Origin: Myxococcota bacterium
Lineage (GTDB): Bacteria > Myxococcota_A > Polyangia > Palsa-1104 > JAEUJZ01
DNA: 34,040 nt
Reading direction: 5' to 3'
Assembly: GCA_025057315.1 (NCBI GenBank)
Contig: JANWXW010000169.1
Span: 1-34,040 of the forward strand
In this document: positions 23,073 through 30,090 of the stretch, piece after piece
How the letters are laid out: every line of letters starts with the position of its first letter
How positions within the stretch are numbered: position 1 is the first letter of the stretch
Program-made: the position numbers and the translations under genes
Notes under the pieces: model-generated
What the model was told of the DNA's origin: nothing
Database searches by the model: none
What the model saw: only the letters and a program-made list of their open reading frames with translations

Positions 23073-24554
23073 GTGCGTGCCCTGGCGGCCCTGATGCTGC
23101 TGGCGCTTGTGCCGATGCGAGCAGCCGGCGCCCCTTATGCGGCGCTGCGGCCCCAGGACAGCGTGCTGGCAGGGCCGACGGACGGAACGGTGGCCGCCCT
23201 GCACTACAACCCTGCTGCCCTGCGCCTGTCGCGTGGCTTCCGCATCGAGGTCCAGCTGAACCTGCAGGGCTTTGTGGGTCACTACCAGCGCCTGGCTCCG
23301 CTGCCGGCCGGCTTCGCTCCGGGGAGTGCGGCCAGCCCGGCGCCGGCCACACCCATCCGCTGGGTCGTGCCTGGCTACCTGATTGGCGGCCTCTGGGACC
23401 TGGGCACCGAGACGGTGACCCTCGGCGCTGCCGTCTCCACCCCCTACCACGATGGGACCCTCTATGCTCCAGAGGACGAGGCCGCGCTCCAGCACCTGCC
23501 CACCCGCTACCACGCCATCCGCAACAGCGCCTACACGCTGTGGGGCACCACCGGCGTGGGGGTGCGCATCCAGCCCTGGCTCCATGTGGGTGGCGGCTTC
23601 CACTTTGCCTGGATGCGGCTGCGGCGCCACCTGCTGCGCGATCCGGACCCCGATCACCCCGACGGGCTCCCCTGCGGCGACCCGATGCGCTGCGAGCAGT
23701 GGGCAGCCCGGCAGCAGGTGCGCTTGGACCTGTCCGAGTGGGGCTTTGGTTTCTCCGTCGGGATGCTGCTCGTCCCCGATGAGCGGCACCTGTGGCTGGG
23801 GGCCTCCTTCACCAGCACCAGCTACCTGCGCGGCGGCACGGTGAGCGGCCAGCCGCCCGCGGAGGCCCCCCCTTGCATGGCCGAGCCGCTGCCCGCGTGG
23901 CAGGGTGTGCAAGCGGCCGCGGGGAACCAGGTCTGCCACGGGGCCGCCGCGCTGGCCACTTCTCTACCTCACCTGGTGCACCTGGGCGGCCGGCTGCGGC
24001 TTCCAGGGGCCACCGGGCGCCACCGGCCGGCCCACCTGGAGCTGACCGCGCTGCTGCGCCTGGCCATCCCCCCCCGGCAGGATGACGAGCTGCATCTGGA
24101 GCGGCGCGCCCTGGTGCCGCTGGCCCTGCCTCCCTCGCAGATCGTGGCCACGGGCGAGCAGACGGCGGTGGCAGCCGAGCTGGGGCTGCGGCAGCTGTGG
24201 CCGCGGCTGCAGCTGGGCCAGGCCGTGCTCTACGAGAGCCCCCGCGCCCGCATCGAGGCCATCACCCCGGCTGCCATCCACGGTCACCGCCTGGACCTGA
24301 GCGCAACGGTCCGGGCCTCGCTGCACCGGGCCGTCCAGCTGCTGCTGACCGCAGGGACCACGTTCGTGCTCGTGCCCGAGGGCGCGGGCGCGCGCTTTGC
24401 TGCCGAAACGGCCGCCGCCTGCCGGGCCGCGGCCTACGATCCCACCTCCGCTGCGTGCCGCGAGGCCCAGGACGGCTGGGCCCAGCCCCCGGCGGCCGGC
24501 CGCTACGAGCTTGCAATTCCCCACGGAGCAGCCGGAATTGAAGTTACACTGTAG
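23073..24554 (+). CDS. FadL/OmpP1-like outer membrane barrel protein
   Basis: A 493-residue protein. A signal peptide of about 19 residues ends at Ala-Ala-Gly-Ala. The mature N-terminus contains the Asn-Pro-Ala-Ala-Leu motif typical of FadL/OmpP1/TodX transporters, which carry hydrophobic compounds across the outer membrane. Alternating amphipathic strands and aromatic residues run through the rest, with four Cys in presumed extracellular loops. The last residues (Gly-Ile-Glu-Val-Thr-Leu) form a final beta-strand, although it lacks the usual terminal Phe. The start is GTG 23073; an ATG at 23065 is out of frame. The nine-base gap before it and 14-base gap after it place it in the middle of a three-gene operon. 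The substrate is unknown. Confidence 0.75.
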   Translation: MRALAALMLLALVPMRAAGAPYAALRPQDSVLAGPTDGTVAALHYNPAALRLSRGFRIEVQLNLQGFVGHYQRLAPLPAGFAPGSAASPAPATPIRWVVPGYLIGGLWDLGTETVTLGAAVSTPYHDGTLYAPEDEAALQHLPTRYHAIRNSAYTLWGTTGVGVRIQPWLHVGGGFHFAWMRLRRHLLRDPDPDHPDGLPCGDPMRCEQWAARQQVRLDLSEWGFGFSVGMLLVPDERHLWLGASFTSTSYLRGGTVSGQPPAEAPPCMAEPLPAWQGVQAAAGNQVCHGAAALATSLPHLVHLGGRLRLPGATGRHRPAHLELTALLRLAIPPRQDDELHLERRALVPLALPPSQIVATGEQTAVAAELGLRQLWPRLQLGQAVLYESPRARIEAITPAAIHGHRLDLSATVRASLHRAVQLLLTAGTTFVLVPEGAGARFAAETAAACRAAAYDPTSAACREAQDGWAQPPAAGRYELAIPHGAAGIEVTL

Positions 24555-24568
24555 CGAAGGAGTCCCGC

Positions 24569-25948
24569 ATGCGTGACCGCCTCCGTTGCCCTGCCGTGTC
24601 GATCCGCCTGGCTGCCCTGGCGCTGGTGGCCGCTGGGGGCTGCCTGGAGGATGTGAGCCAGCAGCAGCCGCCGGTACCCGTCATCCAGTGCCGCGTGACA
24701 GCAGACTGCAAAGACGCCCGCGCCGGCATCTGCGATCCGGTCTCGTACCTGTGCCGCGCCTGTCGCGGTCCCGAGGACGATGCCCGCTGTCGGGAGCGCG
24801 ATCCCCAGACCCCGGTCTGTGGCGAGGGCGGGGTGTGCGCTGCCTGCGCCGGAGCCGGCGAGAGCCAGAGCTGCATCGACCGGGACCCCAAGCGCCCCAC
24901 CTGCCGGGCAGGGCAGTGCGTGGCCTGCGCAAGCGGCCTGGACTGCCACAGCGGCATCTGCCGCCCGGACGGCAGCTGCGGCTCCGCGGCCGACACCATC
25001 TTTGTCGACAACAAGAACGGCACCTGTGATGCAACGCGCACCCACGCCGGCACGGCGCAAGACCCGCTGTGTGACGTGCAGGCGGGGGTGGACCGGGCGC
25101 GGGTGGAGCGCAAGCCCTACGTTCGCGTCGCCGGCTCCAAGACGCCCTACCCGCCGGTGACGGTGAACGCGACCTCCATGGCTGACCTGCTGATCGCCGG
25201 CGTGCCAACCGGGACCGATCTGCCGGTGTTGCGCGGCGACAGCGCGGCGCTGAGCGTGGTCGGCGCTGCCACGCGGGTGGCAGTTGCTGCCCAGGGCCTG
25301 GACTTTGCCTCCGACAACGCCGACGGCGTGGTCTGCGACCAGCGCACCGGCACGGTCATGCCCGAGCTGACGCTGCGGCGCAGCCGCATCCTGCGCGCGG
25401 CGCGCGTGGGCCTGGTCGCCTCGCGCTGCCGGCTCGTCGTGGACGGCTTGCTGGTCACCCAGGGCAGCCAGGGCGGCCTCCGGCTGTCCAATGCCGCCTA
25501 CGTCGTCCAGAACATCATGGTCTTGCGCAACCTGGGCCCTGGCGTCTTCATCGAGGCCGCCCAGATGGGCAGCACGATCCGCTTTGCCACCATTGGCTAC
25601 AATGCCTTCTTTGGCCCCGCCCCGGGCGTGGACTGCAACAACCAGCCCTTCCTCGTGGAGCACTCGATCGTCGTAAACAACGTCGGCTCCTCGTCGCAGT
25701 TCCGCGGCTGCCGCCTGATCAACGTGGTGACCGGCAGCGAGATGATCATGGGCGGCACGGCCAAGAACCCGGAGTTTGTGCGCGCCGAGGAGCCCCTGGA
25801 CCTGCACCTGAAGCCGAGCGCGGCCAACCAAGACTGCTGCATCGACAAGGTGCCGATGGCCATGGGCCTGCCGACCCACGACATCGACGGCACGCCCCGT
25901 CCGCAGGGGGCGGCCTGGGACATCGGCGCCCACGAGGTCGTCCGGTAG
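24569..25948 (+). CDS. Cys-rich, beta-helix lipoprotein (choice-of-anchor Q type)
   Basis: A 459-residue exported lipoprotein (signal ending Ala-Gly-Gly-Cys25). Residues 40-138 hold about 18 cysteines in short repeats, with two related units around Cys-x-Glu/Asp-Arg-Asp-Pro and Cys-Ala-Ala/Cys-Val-Ala-Cys, like the Cys-rich modules common in myxobacterial surface proteins. Residues 145-440 read as a right-handed parallel beta-helix, with regular Val/Ile/Leu strands and Asn turns. The C-terminal Asp-Ile-Asp-Gly-Thr-Pro-Arg-Pro then Trp-Asp-Ile-Gly-Ala-His-Glu is the choice-of-anchor Q signature. It is probably a surface adhesin or polysaccharide-binding protein. ATG 24569 has GAAGGAG upstream. 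It is the last gene of the operon with the barrel protein. Confidence 0.8.
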   Translation: MRDRLRCPAVSIRLAALALVAAGGCLEDVSQQQPPVPVIQCRVTADCKDARAGICDPVSYLCRACRGPEDDARCRERDPQTPVCGEGGVCAACAGAGESQSCIDRDPKRPTCRAGQCVACASGLDCHSGICRPDGSCGSAADTIFVDNKNGTCDATRTHAGTAQDPLCDVQAGVDRARVERKPYVRVAGSKTPYPPVTVNATSMADLLIAGVPTGTDLPVLRGDSAALSVVGAATRVAVAAQGLDFASDNADGVVCDQRTGTVMPELTLRRSRILRAARVGLVASRCRLVVDGLLVTQGSQGGLRLSNAAYVVQNIMVLRNLGPGVFIEAAQMGSTIRFATIGYNAFFGPAPGVDCNNQPFLVEHSIVVNNVGSSSQFRGCRLINVVTGSEMIMGGTAKNPEFVRAEEPLDLHLKPSAANQDCCIDKVPMAMGLPTHDIDGTPRPQGAAWDIGAHEVVR

Positions 25949-25951
25949 CCC

Positions 25952-25979
25952 GGCTGGGGGCACCCCCGCGGCGCCAGCC
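25952..25979 (+). terminator. GC hairpin directly after the lipoprotein gene
   Basis: GGCTGG (25952-25957) pairs with CCAGCC (25974-25979), with an inner GGG/CCC, beginning four bases after the TAG stop. There is no U-tract, so termination would be imperfect or factor-assisted. Confidence 0.35.
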
Positions 25980-26175
25980 CGCAAGGCCAGGGGGCGCGGA
26001 GGTGGAGCGGGGACCGGGACCTGAGCAGAGGGCAGGGGGCCCGGCCAGGCAAGCGGGGAGCGCACCGTGAGGGTCAGCTGACCGGGGGCGCCCAGGCGGC
26101 GTCTGTGCCATCGGACTAGCAAGGACCAGCCCGCTGGCGGCCGGAGCCAGCGCCGACCCCAGGTCAGCCCCTGCA

Positions 26176-26207
26176 GACCTCTGGCCCGGAGCCCCAGACC
26201 AGAGGTC
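26176..26207. repeat. Perfect 9-bp inverted repeat with 14-base loop
   Basis: GACCTCTGG (26176-26184) and CCAGAGGTC (26199-26207) are exact inverted copies. It lies near the middle of the convergent spacer and could serve as a bidirectional hairpin terminator, although no T-run flanks it. Confidence 0.5.
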
Positions 26208-26216
26208 CGCCCCTAC

Positions 26217-26328
26217 GAACTCCCCGCTTCGCACCCGCGGGCAAATTCTCCCCTCCTGCAGGCCGCGGCTCTGCACCTGGGTAGGAATGCTCCCCTCCTG
26301 CGGAGGGGGGATCTGCGCCCGGGGACGC
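26217..26328. repeat. Degenerate 42-base tandem repeats
   Basis: Copies at 26245-26286 and 26287-26328 share the core ATnCTCCCCTCCTGC and a later TCTGCnCCnGGG. A shorter, more decayed copy (26217-26243) precedes them. The unit is in register at 42 bases. Confidence 0.55.
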
Positions 26329-26471
26329 ATCCTGGGCTCGTGCGCGGGCTGCGCCCCCCCGTGGCCTCCCCTTGGCCTCCCATGCCAGGGTGCCCCTGCT
26401 GTCTTGGGGGCAGGGCCCTGGCACCGCCGCGGGAGGGGCGGGGGTCGCTCCGCGGGCGTTGCCGCTGGGGC

Positions 26472-27131
26472 TTACGTCGGCTGGGGGACGATGCGGAGGT
26501 AGGGCTTGGGCGCCTTCCACCCGCCGGGGAACTTCTGCCGGGCCTCCTCGTCGGACACCGCGGTCGAGATGATGACGTCCTCCCCCTGCTTCCAGTTGAC
26601 CGGGGTGGCGACCTTGTGCCGCGCCGTCAGCTGGATGGAATCCAGCAGCCGCAGCACCTCGTCGAAGTTGCGCCCCGTGGTCATGGGGTAGGTCAGGATG
26701 GCCTTGATTCGCTTGTCCGGCCCGATGATAAACACCGACCGGACGGTGGCGTTGTCTGCGGCGCTGCGTCCCTGCGCGGTGTCGCCGGCCTCCTCCGGCA
26801 GCATGTCGTAGGCCTTGGCGATGCGGAGCTCGGGATCACCGATGAGGGGGTAGTTGATGGGGTAGCCCTGCGTCTCCTCGATGTCCTTGACCCAGCGCAG
26901 GTGGTCGGCCACCGTGTCCACGCTCAGGCCGATGATCTTGCAGTTGCGCTTGTCAAACTCCGGCTTCAGCCGTGCCATGTAGCCGAGCTCGGTGGTGCAG
27001 ACCGGGGTGAAGTCCTTGGGGTGGGAAAACAGGATGGCCCAGCCATCGCCGATCCACTCGTGGAAGTTGATCGTGCCCTGGGTGGTCTCCGCGGTGAAGT
27101 TGGGCGCCTCGCTGTTGATTCTCAGGGTCAT
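26472..27131 (-). CDS. 1-Cys peroxiredoxin (Prx6 family)
   Basis: A 219-residue thiol peroxidase that reduces hydrogen peroxide and organic peroxides. Peroxidatic Cys45 lies in Asp-Phe-Thr-Pro-Val-Cys-Thr-Thr-Glu. Length and the extended C-terminal domain (Pro-Val-Asn-Trp-Lys-Gln-Gly-Glu-Asp-Val-Ile) are characteristic of the Prx6 or 1-Cys group. Only one other Cys (near 64) is present, inside the fold rather than at a typical resolving position. ATG 27131 is preceded by a strong GGAGGTG. A putative promoter with a palindrome lies in the 3' end of the DUF71 gene. The thioredoxin reductase and rubredoxin 7 kb away may belong to the same oxidative-stress network, but Prx6 enzymes usually use other reductants. 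Confidence 0.93.
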   Translation of the reverse strand: MTLRINSEAPNFTAETTQGTINFHEWIGDGWAILFSHPKDFTPVCTTELGYMARLKPEFDKRNCKIIGLSVDTVADHLRWVKDIEETQGYPINYPLIGDPELRIAKAYDMLPEEAGDTAQGRSAADNATVRSVFIIGPDKRIKAILTYPMTTGRNFDEVLRLLDSIQLTARHKVATPVNWKQGEDVIISTAVSDEEARQKFPGGWKAPKPYLRIVPQPT

Positions 27132-27196
27132 GGTTCACCTCCGCCAATGCGGACAAAAGGGCCCCCGGGGATGGGGGGCGCACAAAGGCCAGAGAG

Positions 27197-27907
27197 TTAG
27201 ATGTATCTACTGCCTGCGGCCGGGTCAACCCCGCCCGGCTCTGGTGGGTCCTGGGCCAGCGCGAGGTCTGCCCACACGAAGCCGTCCCGGTGCAGGGTGG
27301 GGCCGACCCGGACCGGAATGGGGCGCCGAAACATCGGCCCTGCTGTCACGAAGGTGTGAAACTCGCCGCGTTCCCCGCAGGGGTCGACCTCCGGGGGCAG
27401 CTCCGCGAGCAGGGCCGCATCCAGCCGGCGCCCTGCCAGCGTCGGGGGAAGGCGCCTGGGGTCGACGCAGCTGATGACGGCCTCCAGCCCGGCGGCTATC
27501 ATCTGGCGTGCCAGGGCAGCGGTGTCTCGCTGCCACAGGGGAAAGACCCCCTGCATGCCGAGCGCAGCGAGCTGCCTTTCGCGGTAGTCGCGGACGTCGC
27601 GCAGCCAGATGTCTCCAAAGACGAGGTGGGTCACCCCCTGCGCCCGGGCCTGCAGGAGCCGGCCGCGCATCTCGGCCTCGTACAGGTCATTGGGACAGGG
27701 CCAGGGCAGGGGGACCCTGATGCACGGCAGCCCCAGCTCCGCTACCTGCCGGTCGAGCAGGCTGTGCCGGATGCCATGCATGGACACCTGGCCCTCGGGG
27801 GTGACGACGGTCAGCAGCCCCACCACCTCGACCGCGCATCGCGCCTCGTGCAGGGCCCAGGCGCTGTCCTTGCCGGTGCTCCAGGAGACCAGGGCCCTGG
27901 GCAGCAC
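27197..27907 (-). CDS. DUF71/COG2102 PP-loop ATPase (diphthine-ammonia-ligase-like)
   Basis: A 236-residue protein. The N-terminal PP-loop Ser-Trp-Ser-Thr-Gly-Lys-Asp-Ser-Ala (about 8-16) binds ATP for adenylation. Gly-Ile-Arg (near 50) and the C-terminal Gly-Glu-Phe-His-Thr-Phe-Val-Thr-x-Gly-Pro-Met-Phe are hallmark DUF71 motifs. In archaea and eukaryotes the family amidates diphthine on EF2, which bacteria lack; comparative genomics has linked some bacterial DUF71 proteins to B12 salvage. The start is GTG 27907 with GAGGAA seven bases upstream; a longer frame to 28270 is the shadow of the upstream membrane-protein gene and not a fusion. It lies 14 bases after that gene, so they are probably co-transcribed. 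Confidence 0.85.
   Translation of the reverse strand: MLPRALVSWSTGKDSAWALHEARCAVEVVGLLTVVTPEGQVSMHGIRHSLLDRQVAELGLPCIRVPLPWPCPNDLYEAEMRGRLLQARAQGVTHLVFGDIWLRDVRDYRERQLAALGMQGVFPLWQRDTAALARQMIAAGLEAVISCVDPRRLPPTLAGRRLDAALLAELPPEVDPCGERGEFHTFVTAGPMFRRPIPVRVGPTLHRDGFVWADLALAQDPPEPGGVDPAAGSRYI
27200..27228 (-). promoter_or_regulatory. Possible peroxiredoxin promoter overlapping a short palindrome
   Basis: On the minus strand TTGACC (27223-27228, five of six consensus) and TACATC (27200-27205) are 17 bases apart. The -10 overlaps the palindrome TAGAT-GT-ATCTA (27198-27209), a possible operator. All of this overlaps the 3' end and stop of the DUF71 gene. The leader would be about 60 bases. Confidence 0.35.
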
Positions 27908-27921
27908 GCCCCTGTTCCTCG

Positions 27922-28470
27922 CTAGGCTGGCCGCGGCAGGGCCAGCAGGGGGAAGCGCCGCTCGGCCAGAGCGAAGGTGCCAAACAGGACCGCCGTGTAG
28001 AAGAGGTCCCCAGCCAGCGTCAGGCCATAAAACGGCAGCGCCGCCACGTAGCAGGACAGCAGCCCTGCCGCCGAGTGCGGGTAGAGGCTGCCGGCGGCCC
28101 AGACGGCGAGGTTGGTCGTCACGAAAAAGAGCGTGGACGAGCTGAACGCAGCGGCCGCAACGGACAGGACGCTCACCCGGCGGCGCAGCAGCAGGCCGAT
28201 GCCGACGGTGGCGACAAAGCAAAGGTAGACCACGACCATCTGGCCGTGGAAGCCCCAGCCAAACAGCCACTGCAGGAGGGCGTCGCTGATGAACATGGCG
28301 GCCAGCGGCACCGCAAAGGCCCTGCTCGTTCGGTCAAAGTGCGCGCCGCCAAACAGGGCCATGGCAGCCACGGGCGTGACGTTGGGCGGATGCGGGAGCA
28401 GGCGGAGGATCGCCGCGCCGAGCACCAAGGTTGCCATCAACCACCACCGTGCTTGCAGGGTCCGATGCAT
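27922..28470 (-). CDS. Small integral membrane protein, DUF6580/ECF S-component-like
   Basis: A 182-residue protein with about five hydrophobic helices. Its opening (Leu-Leu-Pro-His-Pro-Pro-Asn-Val-Thr-Pro-Val-Ala-Ala-Met-Ala-Leu-Phe-Gly) followed by a conserved Pro-Leu-Ala-Ala-Met-x-Ile-Ser-Asp-Ala segment is what I associate with DUF6580, a family resembling vitamin-binding S components of ECF transporters. Later helices carry Trp, Phe and Asn-Leu-Ala-Val-Trp. No ATPase or EcfT gene is adjacent; solitary S components are known. The start is ATG 28470, chosen because longer in-frame residues upstream are basic and lack similarity. A small-molecule transport role is inferred, and pairing with DUF71 hints at a cobamide or other cofactor. 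Confidence 0.65.
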   Translation of the reverse strand: MHRTLQARWWLMATLVLGAAILRLLPHPPNVTPVAAMALFGGAHFDRTSRAFAVPLAAMFISDALLQWLFGWGFHGQMVVVYLCFVATVGIGLLLRRRVSVLSVAAAAFSSSTLFFVTTNLAVWAAGSLYPHSAAGLLSCYVAALPFYGLTLAGDLFYTAVLFGTFALAERRFPLLALPRPA

Positions 28471-28574
28471 GCCGGGTTTCTTATGTCGGGTCGCAGCGAT
28501 ACGCAAGAGGGGGCGTGGCCGGATCTCTCCGCGCGGGGAGGAGCATCCTGTCAGGGGCTGGGCTGACTGGGCCG

Positions 28575-29945
28575 TCATTCGAGCAGGCAGCCGGCGGTGA
28601 TCTCGCGCACGCGCCCGTCCCACCGCTGTCGCAGCTGGGACTCGGTGGCCGCCAGCAGCGGGCTCAGCTCGATGAGCGCCCCTGGTGGCAGCGCAACGCG
28701 CACGCCGACCGCTTCCAGCCAGCGGGCATACAGGGCCGAGGCCAGGCGCACTGCTGTGTCGGGGCTGTCGTCACCGACGGCGTTTTTGACCGGCGCAAAC
28801 TCCTCCTCGCGGCGGACCTCCAGCCCCAGGCTGACCTGGGCCTGGGGCAGCAGGTCAAAGATGAACCGCTCGCTCTTGTAGCCCACCACCTGGCGCACCT
28901 GGCCGTCCACGTAGGCCTGCAGCGGCTTGCGGCTGCGGTGCAGTGGCAGGCGAAAGCCGGCCTCAGCCAGTCGGGCCAGAAACGCCGTCGAGAAGCAGTG
29001 CAGCGCTGGCGAGCCCCAGCGGTAGATGAGCTCTCCGTCCGGGCCGCGGCGACGCACATCCTCGCTCGACAGCTCGGTGTACTCGACGATGTGGTCGCGC
29101 CCCCCCACGCGCAGCAAGTGCCCGACGCGCTCGTCGGGGTGGGCCTTGGGCAGCACCTTGGTGATCACCTCCGCCCCCTCTGCAGCGCACAGGCCGACCA
29201 AGAGCGGATCGTCCACCGGGGCCAGCACGTTGTCCACCTGGATGTAGACGAGGTAGCGGATGCCCTCCTGCCGCAGCCGGGACAGGTTGCCCGAGGCGAC
29301 CAGGGCCGTAAAGCAGCCACCGTGGCCGTCGGGATTCTCCAGCAGCTCGCCGGGCCCAGCCAGCAGCAGCCGCCCCGCCGCGTCCGTGCTGGGCACCGTG
29401 CCCTGGCAGAAGATGCGCAGCTGGTCTGGGGTCAGGCCAAAGCCCCTGGCCGCAGCAAAGAAGGCCCGCGTCGGCTCGTCCGTGGCCGGGCTGGTCATTA
29501 GCAGCAGCGGCACGGGATGGCCCAAGCGGCGCGACAGGCTCACGACCTTTTCTGCCTGCAGCTGGTAGAGGCTCTTGCCGGAGTGGGGCATGATGGGGAA
29601 GCAGCCCTTGGGTTCGCGGCGGCCCAGGCGCGTGCCCTGTCCGCCGGCCACCAGCAGGACCGCCACCTGGCCGCGGCGGTAGGCCTCCTCGCCGAGCCTG
29701 GACCAGGCAGCCCCGCGACCTAGGCGCTCTGCCAGGGTGATGACGCGCGGCGGCTCCAGCTGCTCCAGGGACGGGGGCGTGGCCGGACGGCTGAGCTCCT
29801 CCCAGTCGATGCAGCGCAGGCGTGCCTCCAGGCGGGTGCGCGCCGCGGGCTCCAGCGTGGCCAGATGCTCCACAAGGTGCTCTTGGCCCTGCTGGCGCAG
29901 CAGCTGGGACACGGGGGGCAGGGGACAACGGGGATCGCGTTCCAT
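28575..29945 (-). CDS. UDPGP-family nucleotidyltransferase (UDP-N-acetylglucosamine pyrophosphorylase type)
   Basis: A 456-residue enzyme of the eukaryotic-style UAP/UDPGP family, which makes UDP-sugars from UTP and a sugar-1-phosphate. The nucleotide-binding Leu-Leu-Val-Ala-Gly-Gly-Gln-Gly-Thr-Arg-Leu-Gly with Pro-Lys-Gly (about 97-114), Asn-Pro-Asp-Gly-His-Gly-Gly, the Val-Asp-Asn-Val-Leu-Ala-Pro loop, Lys-Ala-His-Pro-Asp-Glu-Arg-Val-Gly, Val-Glu-Tyr-Thr-Glu-Leu and Glu-Glu-Phe-Ala-Pro-Val-Lys-Asn-Ala are all as in UAP1. UDP-GlcNAc or UDP-GalNAc synthesis is most likely, but substrate choice is not certain. It lacks the GlmU acetyltransferase half. ATG 29945 has no clear Shine-Dalgarno. It is 104 bases upstream of the small membrane-protein gene. 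Confidence 0.88.
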   Translation of the reverse strand: MERDPRCPLPPVSQLLRQQGQEHLVEHLATLEPAARTRLEARLRCIDWEELSRPATPPSLEQLEPPRVITLAERLGRGAAWSRLGEEAYRRGQVAVLLVAGGQGTRLGRREPKGCFPIMPHSGKSLYQLQAEKVVSLSRRLGHPVPLLLMTSPATDEPTRAFFAAARGFGLTPDQLRIFCQGTVPSTDAAGRLLLAGPGELLENPDGHGGCFTALVASGNLSRLRQEGIRYLVYIQVDNVLAPVDDPLLVGLCAAEGAEVITKVLPKAHPDERVGHLLRVGGRDHIVEYTELSSEDVRRRGPDGELIYRWGSPALHCFSTAFLARLAEAGFRLPLHRSRKPLQAYVDGQVRQVVGYKSERFIFDLLPQAQVSLGLEVRREEEFAPVKNAVGDDSPDTAVRLASALYARWLEAVGVRVALPPGALIELSPLLAATESQLRQRWDGRVREITAGCLLE

Positions 29946-30090
29946 GATGGGCCACGTTATCACTAGGCACAGCAGAGGCGCTGGCCCCCGTCCTGTGCAG
30001 GGGCAGGGGGCCCGGGCGGGCGGGCCAGAGCGCCAGGATGTCCACCCAGGGCCTGCGCTGCGTCTGGGGGGATGAGGGCGGGCGGGCCGG

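Larger units (their letters stand above)
25949..26471. other. Convergent intergenic region with decayed repeats and inverted repeats
   Basis: No plausible gene lies in these 523 bases; ORFs here are Pro/Gly/Ala-rich with no domain. The region holds a GC-rich hairpin just after the lipoprotein stop (25952-25979), a 9-bp inverted repeat (26176-26207) and imperfect 42-base tandem repeats (26217-26328). It separates two convergent genes, so transcription from both sides must end here. Confidence 0.6.

Noticed and set aside
24503..26122. A 539-codon minus-strand ORF opposite the beta-helix lipoprotein
   Set aside because: It is antisense to a gene with signal peptide, ribosome site and known C-terminal signature. 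Its own product is Ala/Gly/His-rich low complexity.
27908..28270. An apparent 120-residue N-terminal extension (fusion) of the DUF71 protein
   Set aside because: It is read from the coding sequence of the upstream membrane-protein gene in another frame. A GTG with a good ribosome site at 27907 explains the true start.
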